From Diplonema japonicum (taxonomy: Eukaryota > Euglenozoa > Diplonemea > Diplonemida > Diplonemidae): a stretch of 64,000 nucleotides of DNA. The position numbers and the translations under genes were made by a program. This document shows positions 31,224 to 41,600 of this stretch, one piece after another. How positions within the stretch are numbered: position 1 is the first letter of the stretch; the number at the start of each line of letters is the position of its first letter. The stretch lies in NCBI GenBank assembly GCA_964019335.1, contig OZ025744.1:1-64000 (forward strand), given 5' to 3'. The notes beneath the pieces are model-generated. The model did not search any database. It was given only the letters and a program-made list of their open reading frames with translations, and was not told where the DNA came from.

Positions 31224-31725
31224 AGTTTCTTCCAACAAAAAAAAAGGGGGGTAGCTTTTGTATACCTTACACATTGTTATTATATTAAGCGCTCCCGCAG
31301 CGCATAGCAGGATACCAAAAAGAATTTGCCAGCCGCTGTTGAAGAGGAGGCATCCAACACTTGTTTTTTTTATTTTTAAAATAGAAGTTAGGTGGTGGTG
31401 GGAACATACAAAATATAAAGGCACGCCCTTCCCGACGCGGTGTTGAGGAGATGCACATATTTATCTATTTTGTCGCCTTTTGTCCAGCCTGTGAGGGTGG
31501 TGAAGAATGATGAGAACTACCACGTTCCATTCAAAGCATACCAAGCTCTGCCATCACTCCAGCCAAGCACAAGATAGGCAGATACACGTACAGCACCGTC
31601 CACTGCACCTTTGGATCTGGTATACTGCTGGTCGCGAGGCTCACAATACAATAAGCGGCACACCCGAGAGCAGCTGCTATGCTGTACATCTTCACTACTT
31701 TTTTCATATTCTCTAATTTAGTCAT
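31173..31725 (-). CDS. COPI-associated (TVP15-like) membrane protein, three exons
   Basis: Exons 31725-31542, 31488-31410 and 31335 to a stop at 31173; introns of 53 and 74 nt, both starting GTATG. About 141 residues. Four hydrophobic helices can be seen: SIAAALGCAAYCIVSL, VLYVYLPILCLAGVMAE, a shorter one around GRACLYIF, and GWQILFGILLCAAGAL. The order and the phrase D-K-Y-x-x-L-L-N-T-A-S-G-R-x-x-L-Y-I-F fit the COPI_assoc family, small Golgi proteins linked to retrograde traffic. Splicing rebuilds that phrase from all three exons. The C-terminus is unsure: the frame runs through a long A tract encoding lysines. An acceptor (CCACACAACAG) lies upstream. Confidence 0.65.
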
Positions 31726-31814
31726 TTTTTTTTTCTTTTTTTTTTCTTTCTTCCTCCTTCCCCCCCCACTCGTTCTGTTGTGTGGAAATGAAAAGGAATT
31801 TTTCGGTAATGTCG

Positions 31815-31865
31815 GTCGATTCAAAGTCACGAGTGAGTGCCAACCACTACACCAAAGGAGATACA
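31815..31865 (-). other. tRNA-like fragment
   Basis: On the minus strand an A-box-like D arm (TGGTGTAGTGGTTGGCACTC) is followed by CTTTGAA in anticodon-loop position, as in eukaryotic tRNA-Gln(TTG). The anticodon stem does not pair well and no proper T arm or acceptor stem follows, so it is not an intact tRNA gene. A tRNA-derived SINE head or a decayed tRNA is possible. Confidence 0.25.
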
Positions 31866-32012
31866 GAGACATATGTGCGAGATACAGAAGAAGAATTCAT
31901 GGGAAAAAGAGGGACAAAGTGAGCAACCCTCTTCATCGACAAAGCCGCCGGAATAGCGTGAGTGGAAAACATGCGTGTTGGGGGGGGGGGGCGAAAAAAT
32001 GTGTTCCCAACC

Positions 32013-32282
32013 CTATTTCCCAATAGCTGTTCTCATGTCACATATTTTCAACCCAGGTAAATTACCCCTTCCCGTGGCAGCTGCAGGGGCAGGAACGGGT
32101 GCACCATGTGCAGGCACGGCTTTCTTTTGAAAGATCCTTCCCACCTTCGCATCATTCCCCACACCCATCTTCACACCTTGCAGCGGGTCCCCTGAAAAAT
32201 CTCCGACCATCTGGTTTCTAGTCCACATGGTGTCGATGCCCGGCACCGGAGCCACAGGAGGGCCTTGCTGGTGGTGCGCCAT
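32013..32282 (-). CDS. Small proline/glycine-rich hypothetical protein
   Basis: 89 residues with an ATG start, an acceptor-like CGCTAATCCAG about 20 nt upstream, and a stop just before a G run. It has proline-rich stretches at both ends (GPPVAPVPG, HGAPVPAPAAA) and a more ordered middle (QGVKMGVGNDAKVGRIF). No family recognised. Confidence 0.45.
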   Translation of the reverse strand: MAHHQQGPPVAPVPGIDTMWTRNQMVGDFSGDPLQGVKMGVGNDAKVGRIFQKKAVPAHGAPVPAPAAATGRGNLPGLKICDMRTAIGK

Positions 32283-32396
32283 GTTATTGTTGTGTAAACT
32301 GGATTAGCGGTGCGGAGAACGAAAGCTTCGTAGATTTGAATGAAAACGTAGGAGCTAAACTAAACTATTCTCTTCTTCCCGTTGTTGATGACGTGT

Positions 32397-34526
32397 CTAA
32401 GACTGCCTGTTGATCGAACGCTTCTCGGCGCGCAGCCTCTTAAGCAGTGCGCCTGGGTCTTCGCTGTCGGGTAATCTAAAGATGCTATTAAGGAGGGGGA
32501 CAGGCGAGGGGGTAGGGGCAGAAGGAGTAGGTGCAGAAGGTGACCTGCTGTGCGATGAGTGCTCTGTCTTGTCCGTCTTGGGAGTGGCTGTGTACACCTT
32601 GTTGCTGTAGTACGAGGTGCTGGGAGTAGCGAAGAGCCTACCTGTGGACGTGCACCTCACACTGCTCTTCTTGGGAGTGCTCTGCGGGCTTCTCACCGGC
32701 GTCAGGCTCACAAGCCCACAATGCTTTCTGTCGTCCGATGACACAGAAGCTGTTCGCCTTTTCGTAGACCGCCTCCCCTCGCTGTTACGCTGCGCCATGC
32801 TCTCCAGAGTCGCCATGGTCTGTTCCAGACTGCCTTTGATGGACCGCTGCTGCCAGGGCTTCACCACCTGTCCCTCTTCGTTCACCCTACACTGGTGCAG
32901 CATAGGCTTCTCAGGTGTATTATACTTCTCAGGCGACCTTTGTAAATGCCACGCGATCATCTCCTCATGCGTCTTCGGTGTCTGGATCTTTGGGGTCCCG
33001 TTCTGCGGTGAAGCCCGTGGCGTACACACCTCAGGGAGCAGCTGCTGGGGGCTCATCATGAATTCTTCCGGGATATCCTCCATGACTGTGCTCTTCATAG
33101 GAGTGTGTACCTCGATTGGAGTGGCTGCAGGTGGCGTCACACTCCGTGCGGGTGTCGGCGACGCCAAACCGAATGTAGTGCTTCTGCTTGGGGGTGTGGT
33201 CCACGCTTGCGTGTAGCTCTGCGTTGTCTCTGTGGGCGCGTAGGTCTCTTCCGTGTGCACTGTGTACCGCAGCACGCTTCCCTCAGTCGGTTGTGTGTAG
33301 CTGGTCATCGAAGTACTCGTGGCCTTACTGGCATCTAGGGCAGCATACTCTGCTTTGTCGACTGTTGCCCGTGTTATCGCAGCAACGGGCAAAGGAGAAC
33401 TCGGTGCTGCGGATGGCGTACTGCCCGTGTCCGATTTTACCTGGCTATACTCGTCGGTGAGCTGGATGCTGCTGTGAGTCATCAAGCCTACAATGGGGCC
33501 TTTCGCAGTACTCTGGTGCAAGGAAACAGCGGAATCGCAGCTTGTTTTGTGGCTATACCCCGCCTGTGTCTCGGCCACGCTGCTGCGCAGTTGGTCAGAG
33601 TGGAAGGACAACTCACGCGAGCAGCTCTCCCTTCTTGCCCATGTGGGCTGTGGTGCCACCTGAGATTCCTGGTCGTCAGCAGGCGTCAGGATGCTGCTGA
33701 ACACAGAGCCTGGCTCAGAACGAATGTCAGACGGCATCGGGCACCCTTCGATTCCGTAGTAGTCAGAGAAGAGCTTTTTATGCTCTTCCGTAGTAGGGAT
33801 CGTGTGCAGCTGCTGTGCGGTGAGGTGGTACAGTTCTAAGAAGGCTTCTATTTTTGCCTCACGGAGCTCAAGCAGCGCTTCCCTTTTGTCTAAGGCCTCC
33901 TCACGCACCTTTAAGGCGGCTTCTTTCTCTGCTGCGGACGAAATCACCACAGTAGTCGGCACCTTGCGCGCGTCTTTAGGAAGGTGCTGCTTCACGGCAT
34001 GGTAATTGAGAACTTGTGCGATGGTGGGCCGCGTGTCTTCCGTGGGCTCGGTAAGCTTTTTGATGAGGAAGCAGAGTTCGACCGGGTAGCTGGGCGGGTT
34101 TAGCGACGGGCCTAATGCCCGTTTAAAAACCTCCCCAAGGTCGTGCAAATCGGTCTTCTCATTGACGGTGGGAGGTGGTTCTAAGAGAGGAAGCTGAAAG
34201 TGAAGCCCGCTTGCGTCTACCATAACGTCATGTATGTCCCCATGGTTCAGTCCTATCTTCTTCAAGTCGTGCAACATGGTCACGCCCTGGACGATGAACT
34301 CCCACAGAGTGTTCTCCGGGATGTCCTTGCCCAAAGGGTTCCCCGCCACCTCTCGGCTCACTACCTTGCCATCGATCACGTCTAGCACTGTGGGGATGTG
34401 CTGGACACATGCGCTCTTTAGTTTTAGCGCGGCAGCAACACCTTCAACTCCCGTTTGTGTAACGCGCACACGGTCTCCGGACGCCGAGACAGTAGTGCCT
34501 TGCGTAGGGTTGAGGTATTTGTGCAT
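32397..34526 (-). CDS. Pseudokinase with long TP/SP-rich tail
   Basis: 709 residues. The first 190 look like a reduced kinase fold: VQGVTMLHDLKKIGLNHGDIHDVMVD is the HRD region (H-G-D at 95-97 keeps the aspartate), but the DFG position reads HFQL and no glycine loop or VAIK lysine is evident. A K-E-A-rich coiled coil follows at about 198-245. The remaining 450 residues are disordered and packed with TP and SP sites (for example EVCTPRASP, NGTPKIQTPK, YNTPEKP), ending in a charged helix (LLKRLRAEKR). Dense CDK-type sites suggest a cell-cycle scaffold, as inference. An acceptor (CGCATAACCAG) lies 13 nt before the ATG. Confidence 0.65.
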   Translation of the reverse strand: MHKYLNPTQGTTVSASGDRVRVTQTGVEGVAAALKLKSACVQHIPTVLDVIDGKVVSREVAGNPLGKDIPENTLWEFIVQGVTMLHDLKKIGLNHGDIHDVMVDASGLHFQLPLLEPPPTVNEKTDLHDLGEVFKRALGPSLNPPSYPVELCFLIKKLTEPTEDTRPTIAQVLNYHAVKQHLPKDARKVPTTVVISSAAEKEAALKVREEALDKREALLELREAKIEAFLELYHLTAQQLHTIPTTEEHKKLFSDYYGIEGCPMPSDIRSEPGSVFSSILTPADDQESQVAPQPTWARRESCSRELSFHSDQLRSSVAETQAGYSHKTSCDSAVSLHQSTAKGPIVGLMTHSSIQLTDEYSQVKSDTGSTPSAAPSSPLPVAAITRATVDKAEYAALDASKATSTSMTSYTQPTEGSVLRYTVHTEETYAPTETTQSYTQAWTTPPSRSTTFGLASPTPARSVTPPAATPIEVHTPMKSTVMEDIPEEFMMSPQQLLPEVCTPRASPQNGTPKIQTPKTHEEMIAWHLQRSPEKYNTPEKPMLHQCRVNEEGQVVKPWQQRSIKGSLEQTMATLESMAQRNSEGRRSTKRRTASVSSDDRKHCGLVSLTPVRSPQSTPKKSSVRCTSTGRLFATPSTSYYSNKVYTATPKTDKTEHSSHSRSPSAPTPSAPTPSPVPLLNSIFRLPDSEDPGALLKRLRAEKRSINRQS

Positions 34527-34592
34527 GGTGACCCAACACCTGGTTATGCGTGTCGATAATGCAAGGATAAAAAAATTGAGGGAAAAAAAAAA

Positions 34593-35135
34593 CTATTTGT
34601 TTCCGCCCGCTGCGAGCCTTTTGATGCCTTCCTCGAGCGACGGAGACTCCTCACCGAGGATGTCGGTCACCAGATTGCGCACGCCTGCTGTCTCCATCTT
34701 GTAGGCGACGTTGCTCTCTCTCATCGATTCGATCTCCGCCTCCATACCCTCTAGCTGGTCCTCAAGGACCCTGTTTAGCTCTTTCTGCATATCGAGCTCC
34801 GACTTGTGTTGGTTGGGGCTGCTGGCTGCAACGTGAGCCTTCAGTAGCGAGGTGAGAAGCGTTGTCTTCTCCGATGCGGTAGGGCAACTCTTGATCCCCA
34901 CCTTCTCAAACAAGTTGTTCAGGAAGGCCTGTCGCCCTTCATCCAAAAGCTCCTGTCGGTTCACGCTGCTCGTGACCCCACAGCTCCCCTGCTTCGCTTG
35001 TTCTAGCTCCGCATTCCTCAGCACCAACCTCCTGTTGTCTTCGTTCGCCTCCTCCAGCTTCTCTCCCAGCCGCTCTACTTCGTCTTCTAGTTCACCTGCA
35101 AGCTGCTTCAAAACCTCCTCGGTGCTCCTCGCCAT
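34593..35135 (-). CDS. Coiled-coil protein, hypothetical
   Basis: 180 residues, two long coiled coils (about 5-50 and 110-150) separated by a short ordered region (QAFLNNLFEKVGIKSCPTASEKTTLL split over two helices). No family recognised. Only 66 nt separate its stop from the pseudokinase start, the tightest spacing in the window. Confidence 0.6.
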   Translation of the reverse strand: MARSTEEVLKQLAGELEDEVERLGEKLEEANEDNRRLVLRNAELEQAKQGSCGVTSSVNRQELLDEGRQAFLNNLFEKVGIKSCPTASEKTTLLTSLLKAHVAASSPNQHKSELDMQKELNRVLEDQLEGMEAEIESMRESNVAYKMETAGVRNLVTDILGEESPSLEEGIKRLAAGGNK

Positions 35136-35619
35136 ACTTTTTTCTTTTTTCCTCTTCTTCTTGTGTTCGCTGTCAAACTCTTTAAGAAATTGTTATCCTC
35201 AGGAAGCCCGTTCATGTGGATGAGCAGCCATGCTAGGTAGCATGAGCAGCATGGAGTCAGCAACACACGACTCTCGGGACATGCGCAGCAAGGTAGTGTT
35301 TGTAAAAATAAAACTTCATAATAAGGAAGGTACAACTGGTGGGTGGTCACTTGGGTGGGGGTTACATACTACGGGAGCAAAAGAAAGGAGTGGGGGCGTG
35401 GGATGGGGGGTTTTTTTTTTCACGTTTGCTACGAGTGACTGAAGAATGGGAAAAGGGGAGAACCGAAGAGCTGGCGAAACAGTTGAAAGGAAGAAAAAAA
35501 CAAGAGGGGAAAAAAAACCGAGCGGGTGGCATGTGTCGACCATCTCCACTTTTCTTTTTTTCCTCTTTTTTTTCTTTTTTTTTTCTCACCTTTTCTTTTT
35601 CTCGAACTTTTTCTTAAAA

Positions 35620-35666
<47 letters not shown>

Positions 35667-35762
35667 ACTCAATTATGTCAATAAAAAAAAAAAAAAAAAA
35701 AAAACTTTACCCTAATGAAAGGCAAGAATTCGGGCGGACAAAATCGGAAGAGAAGCAAGGCC
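35136..35762. other. Gene-free stretch with long A runs
   Basis: Low-complexity DNA with A runs at about 35622-35665 and 35682-35704, plus purine/pyrimidine tracts. No supported gene. Confidence 0.7.
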
Positions 35763-36567
35763 TCACGCACTACTCTTCTCTTTCGAAGGCTGAGGGGGTG
35801 CAGGAGGGGCATTGGGGGCAAGCTCCACATCCCAGTAAGTAACACCGCCCTTGTCCTGGCCCCATCTGTAGTTGTTCTTCTTGCCCTTCTTGTTATCAAC
35901 AGGGTCCCATCTTACGGTGACCCAGCCCATGGTGGTATCCACGCCGAGGACGGTACCGAAGTTCTTCTCTCCTCCGTCCTGTGTTTCTGCTTTAAAACAT
36001 ATGTTTGTGCCATACCTGGTCGCCCCACTGCCAAGATTCGTCGTTCCTGCGCACACGCGAGCCAACAGACACGCTTGCCACCTTCTTCTCCAACTCAGCG
36101 TAGGCTGCTTTGTTCTCATCGATGGTGTCACTGATTGCCTGTTTTGATTGAAGTGGTGTATGGTGGTATACCTGCAAGAAACCACCCTTCTTCTCTTCTG
36201 CATTCTCGTCTTCTACTTTCTCTTTTTCCTTTTCTTTTTCCTTCTCCTTGACCTCCTCTTTCTCCTTCACTCTCTCGTCGTTGGTGCCATTTCGCGACTC
36301 AGGCTTCGTTTGCCTCCTCTGTGTCGGAGCCGGCGACTCGCTGTCCCTCCTTTCCTGCATCCATCCGTGCCCATTCTGCTGCCACTGCGGCGACGCATAG
36401 GCCCTCTCCCTCTTCTGCGACTCTTCCCTCTCCCTCCTTGTGCTGCGCCTTGGCGACCCCGAAATAAAGTCCCCTATGTCCTCCTGCACCCTTTGCCGGT
36501 GGTTGTCCATGTCCAGATCATCCAGCTCCTCCTGGAAATCCCTCTCTTCTTGCAGCAACGATGCCAT
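35763..36567 (-). CDS. MIB/HERC2-domain protein, two exons
   Basis: Exons 36567-36016 and 35978-35763, intron of 37 nt (GTATG...CAG); 255 residues. The first half is charged, with a KE repeat (residues about 100-120). The second half is a MIB/HERC2 domain, the module found in Mind bomb and HERC2 ubiquitin ligases. It contains VGSRVRRNDESWQWGDQ, the junction DGGEKNFGTVLGV, WVTVRWDP, NNYRWG and a final YWDVEL. The splice rebuilds the hallmark WGDQDGG exactly, which proves the intron. There is no RING or HECT domain, so it is probably an adaptor. A further in-frame 33-nt GTATACC...CAG stretch near 36140-36175 could be a second intron. Confidence 0.8.
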
Positions 36568-36634
36568 GTTGTGTCAAACTGCAGCGGTCTTTTCGTAGTT
36601 TTCTTCTTTTCTTTTTGTTAAAAAAGTGAGAAAG

Positions 36635-36665
<31 letters not shown>

Positions 36666-36689
36666 TAGCGAGTTCCACAGAAGTGGAAG

Positions 36690-37544
36690 TCAAGCCCAAG
36701 GGTAAAGGGATGCACGGGGATCGGGGGAGGGGTTTTTAGTAGGGGGTGGTTTTCTGGGTTTAGGCCGCGGTGCCAAAGGGGGCGTGCGGTCCATGGCAGG
36801 GGTTGGTTTTATGTCGTAATGCGAGGTCTCTGGGGGGACGGGGATGGGCTCGGGCAGCAGCTCGTGGACTTGCAGTATGGCGGCCTGCTGGCGCAAGAGC
36901 TGCTGTTGCAGTCGGAGCTTGCCTTCTGTCATGCCGAAGGACCACCCTGCCGTGAGGGGTGCGTTCAGTCGGCGGTTCTGCTGGTGGTTGAGGAGAACGT
37001 CGTTGGCAGGCTGCTGGGCGACGGTGTTCTTCTTCTCATTGATCAAAGAAGGGCGTGTCGTGTTCACAGGCCTCCACCTTTCTTTGAGAGCAACGGCTGC
37101 CTTTTCCTGCGGAGCTTTCTTCGCCTTCTCGTTCGTGTGGTGGTGCTCTTTCTTCCGGGGTTTCTCCTTCCTCACCTCAAGAGACTTCTCAAGAGACCGC
37201 ATCAGAGTCGTGATGAGGCCCCACTGGGCTGTCATCTGGTCACGGCACACAGGCAGCAGTAGCAGAACGTCGTGGGTTGCTCCAAAGCACACATATTCAA
37301 GGGAGAAACGGAGGTCGCTTCCTTCTGCTTCGATAAGCACTGTGTCTCCTTCTTGAAAGGCCAGGCACAAAGAAGCGAAGAGGGATGGGTACGAAAAGGA
37401 AGGCCTGTCCTTCAGCAGGTGGTGGTGCCTGAAGGACCCGCACCAAACCGATGCTGCAGACGCCACTGTCAAACAGAAAACCCCCATCGTCTTGCTCTCT
37501 AAGCAGCACACCAAGCCATCCTTACGAAGGTACGAGATTTGCAT
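36690..37544 (-). CDS. Hypothetical protein with basic and proline-rich tail
   Basis: 284 residues from an ATG just after an acceptor (CCTTCCCCCCAG). The first 130 residues look globular with many cysteines and phenylalanines (GVFCLTVASAASVWCGSF, LRFSLEYVCFGATHDVLLLLPV). Then come a lysine/histidine-rich linker, a glutamine-rich helix (KLRLQQQLLRQQAA) and a proline-rich end with PxxP motifs that could bind SH3-like partners. No family recognised. The same frame upstream of this ATG is leader sequence. Confidence 0.55.
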   Translation of the reverse strand: MQISYLRKDGLVCCLESKTMGVFCLTVASAASVWCGSFRHHHLLKDRPSFSYPSLFASLCLAFQEGDTVLIEAEGSDLRFSLEYVCFGATHDVLLLLPVCRDQMTAQWGLITTLMRSLEKSLEVRKEKPRKKEHHHTNEKAKKAPQEKAAVALKERWRPVNTTRPSLINEKKNTVAQQPANDVLLNHQQNRRLNAPLTAGWSFGMTEGKLRLQQQLLRQQAAILQVHELLPEPIPVPPETSHYDIKPTPAMDRTPPLAPRPKPRKPPPTKNPSPDPRASLYPWA

Positions 37545-38617
37545 TTGTAGATTTACATACCTGGGGGGAAGGGGTACTTTACTTTTGTACGCTGTGTTTG
37601 AAAAAACAAAATAGAAAAGAAAGAAATTCAACGGAAACAGGGAGGGAAGGGGAACGGAAAGAAAAAGTGCCATTTTTTTTAAATCTTTTTTTGAGTTCTC
37701 TGCCAAAAAAAAAAAAAAAGAGAGAGGCAAAAAAGAAAAGAAAAAGAAGAAGAAAAAAAAATAGAATAAAACAAAGAAGTGCTTCGCAACAAAGATTCAA
37801 AAAGAATTTTCTACTTTTCTTGGTTCGAGTTGTCAGACCCTTTCTGGTGGACTCAATGATCAATCCAGGGACCAGACACCGGAAAAAAAAAGAAAAAGAG
37901 AAACACAACGGACCACGTTTTTCTCTATTATTTTTTTTATTCGCCCCTCCCTCCCCCCTTTGGAAAAAAAAGAGGAAAAAAAAGGAAAGGCGGCATCCGC
38001 GGAAGCGGGTTCCTTCTCATTTCAAAAGTCGTTTTTTTTTTTTTCTTTCTTTTTTTTTGTATGGTGTGTGTTTTTGTTTTCCCCCTCCCATTATTTCCTT
38101 CTTTTTTTTTCTCCTTCCCTACATAGGGTTCGGCTTCTTTAAAGGCATTTCCATGTTCTATATCTTTTTTTTTCTCTCTTGTTAAGTGACCCGGCCTTAG
38201 TCTAGTGGTTTCTTCCAGAGGGGCCCCCAGGGGCCGCAAAGGGAAAATCAAAAAAAGGTTCCCTGAAGAACTTTTTCCAGAATATCTTAGCCCGTCATTT
38301 TGCGATTTCTGATGGGTCACTTAACGGATCCGGAGCGTAAATCTTTTCTTTGAGCTACAACACGATCAACGGTTCCAAAAAAAAAAAAAAAAAAAAGATC
38401 ACGGCGCACAAGGGAGAGGAAGGGGGAGGGGGGGATTTTTTTGATTATAGCACTGATTAGGATAACTTCTTCTTTTTTTTTTTTTTTCTTCCTCTTCTTC
38501 CTTGCTAAGAGTTGTCTGTAAAAACAACCTCTTTTTTTTTTTTTTCTTCTTTTTTTTTTTTCTAACTCTAAAAAAAAAAAAAAAAAAAATAATAATAATA
38601 ATAATAATAATAAATAA
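37545..38617. other. Gene-free stretch holding a short TTAA-flanked element
   Basis: Mostly A, T and pyrimidine runs. The exception is a block of ordinary composition at about 38181-38330, listed separately. An (AAT)n run lies next to the stop of the sensor kinase gene at 38588-38612. Confidence 0.7.
38182..38324. mobile_element. Candidate miniature element with TTAA target site
   Basis: TTAA at 38182-38185 and 38321-38324 flank a 135-bp block whose ends are inverted (GTGACCC...GGGTCAC). TTAA duplication is the hallmark of piggyBac-type insertion. Inside, near the left end, TAGTCTAGTGG matches a tRNA A box, so the block could also be tRNA-derived. No coding capacity. Confidence 0.4.
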
Positions 38618-41600
38618 CTACCACAAGAACGGGTGGAGAAGGAGATCCTCCGCCACAGGTCGGACTTCAGGATCCCGCAAGAAGCACTTACTACAGAAGT
38701 CTGACGCATGCTGGGACAGTGTAGGGGGTATCTCCGGTATCACCTCATCTCGCGACAAAGTCTTAAGGAAGGCGCGAGCTTGGAAAGGTGTTGGCAGCGT
38801 GTAAGGGAGCTTCCCTGCCAGCAACTGAACAACGGAAACACCCGTTGCCCAGATGTCAGAAGCCGCCACTGTAAAGCCTCTCGCTGCCTCAGGGGACATA
38901 TACACTGGTGTCCCCACGATGGGACCTTGCGTGTTAGTGTTTTGCAGGTCTAGTGCAGACGACGCTCCAAAATCTGCCAGTTTGCACTGTCCATCCACAA
39001 GAAGCAGCACGTTATGCGGCTTCATATCTCTGTGCACGATGCCCTGCTTGTGGAGGAACTTAAGACCCTTCAAAATATCCTTCAGGTACCTTTGTGTACT
39101 GGGGACCGGGAGCGGGCCGAACTCCTTCAAAAGTGAGTACAGCGACCCTCCGGGTAGGTACTCCATCGCCATAACGATGTACCCCTCGCTCAGACCGGAG
39201 CCGATGAACGTCACGATGCAGTCGTGTCTAAGCTGTGCCAGCATGCGGAGCTCGCCCAAGAGATTGCTCAGTCTCGATTGCATCTTCGCGACGTCGTTGC
39301 CCGTCGGTACTGCGATGGTCTTCAGTGCGACCAGACCTCCGTCCTCGCCCATTCCCGCCCATACGCTTCCGTAGGCTCCCTTGCCGAGCAGTTTGTCCGA
39401 CCGCTGCCATTTCGCCCCCGCCTGGTCCACGAACGACCTCGGCACAATGCCCCCTGGTACGATGTTCGTGGCATCTTTCAACTGTTGCTCGATCGCCGCC
39501 GCACCTCCGTCGCCGCCTCTCGGCGACATCGCACCGTCGGCCACCTCGATCGAATTATCATTCAGCTCTTCCTTCAGCACCTGCTCCCACGATCCATTCC
39601 CCTCCATCGCCTCCCATCCGATCATCTTCCTAGAATACTCACCATGCGACACCATGTCGTGCATGCTATTGGCCAGCTGCAGAAGACGGCTCCCCTGGTT
39701 GTCAGCAGGATTCTCCGCCAAGTAAGTAGACAATGTTGATATGGCGTCCCCGTAGCGCCCCTGCTTGATGGCGAAGAAGGACTCTGTGATCTGCTGGTGT
39801 TCCCCGGAGTTGGTTGAGTTCGCACCCAGCAGCTCGTAGATGAGACTCGTAGTGCAGAGGAGAGTCACGTTGTCGATGGGGCGTGCGTTGATCTGCGCCT
39901 TCGCCCGTGCAAAGGTTTCTTCAGTGATGGCTGCCTTGAGGCCAAGCCTCCTCACAAGGGAGGGTAGGGACTTACTCAGATGGAAGGCAGGACCGGAGAC
40001 AGACACAGTACGCGTGGTGCTATCGCCTATACTGCCGACGAGGAGCTTACCAGTGTCTATACCCACATTGGCGTGGGGGGCTAGGGACGAGCCGGTGTAG
40101 CAAGAGTGAATGGCGTGTCGTGGGTCGGCTCTGTGTGTGTTCCACGCTGCAACACATGAGTCTGCTGCGAGTTGTATTACAGTTCCTTCGAAGCTCCTGA
40201 TGGTCTCCAGCACGTTCTTCACGAAGATCGTGTGTGAGCCGTCCGTGTCGACGAGCACTGTGTCGTTGTTGTTCTCGACAACCATAATGCTGGCCGTTCG
40301 TATGCGCAGCCCAAGCTGCAGGCGCTTCACTGCACTCGACGGGGAGCTGAGGACCTCCTTGGTCGAGGAGCTCCTCTTCGAGGGTGGGTTCAGCACATTC
40401 GCACTTTCATCGATCGAGTCGATCAGTGCTGTGCTTTCCTCCGACTGCAGCACTGCCTGCGGCACGAAAGCGCGGTGCTCCTTCAACAGCTTCACCATCA
40501 GCTTGAACGAACTCTGCATGTCTGTGATTTCATAGAACTTGGACTCCTTCATAGCGCCGATGTCCTCCAGCTGCATCAGCCCCGCAAGGGCCATCTCTCC
40601 TTGCAGGACTTTCAAGGGCTCCGTGATGCTCTTTGCGAACAGAATTGCGCAGAGGCCCATCAGCAGACAGATGCCCAGCACGATAACGACAAGGATGATC
40701 ACCCTGTCATCGCGTCCCGACTGCACGCTGTCAGAGGTTTCCGCTACCACGTTGAGGAGGCGCTGGTTCATGAGGAGAAGTGGCTCGAGCAAGGACTCTC
40801 GTTGCATAGCTTGCACGATCCACCACCTGATCCCTACCCCTGCAGAGCTGCCAGTCTGCGGGTTGAGCGAGTCGTACAGCCTCACACGGGCGATATACGT
40901 TGATCCGTTGACTGTAACGAGCTCCTCTGCCTGCTTGCTCATCCCAGAGTAGCCTATCCCATTCTCGAAGGTCTCGGCTAGACCGCTGATCACAGCGTTC
41001 GGGGATTCTGTGGCCTTGATAGGAATGGGTATCAGGGTGTTAAGGGATGTTAAGGGGTCGTACCGCAACTCCTCTTTCACACCGGGGCCGTGCGAGGTGC
41101 CAGCCATAAGCCCCACGGTGCTCCCATCCCCTAGGTCGCTTGCCACCACTGCGAAGATGTGCAAAGAGTGCGCGTCGTAGCACCCGTGTTTCGTGTCCCA
41201 TTTGCAGGTCGGGTTTGAAGTGAGGCAGGTCATCTCTGTGGTGTATGGGTCACATGACACGAATTTCTTCAGGAAATCTGTCACAAGACGCATGTCGACG
41301 GCACTGGTGATAACGCCTGCCTTCTCTGTGGTGCCCGACACTGCGAAGGGGCGAAGCACGACGAAGGCGGAGTAGATTGAAACCTGGACAACAGGAGTCC
41401 AGATTGAGACCCCGAGGGTGCCTGTCATGCCGATGTCGTACGTGGCACCAAGTACAGCGGTCCAGTCGATGTCGCACCTGCCATTGACTTTGCACTGAGC
41501 GCTGGTGTTCGACAGGAAGATGTCATAGCAGGAACAGTTCTGGAGATTGAACCGAGAAGGGTCACTAGCAGACACAAAATAACTCAGCGAGGCACCTTGG

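Noticed and set aside
35429-35715. Lysine- or phenylalanine-rich small proteins
   Set aside because: They are translations of A/T homopolymers with no other content; the same holds for similar frames near 30.7, 37.6, 52.4, 55.4, 57.6 and 59.5 kb.
36140-36175. 33-nt intron in the MIB/HERC2-domain gene
   Set aside because: GTATACC...CAG is possible, but it is in frame without a stop and lies outside the conserved domain, so it cannot be decided from sequence.
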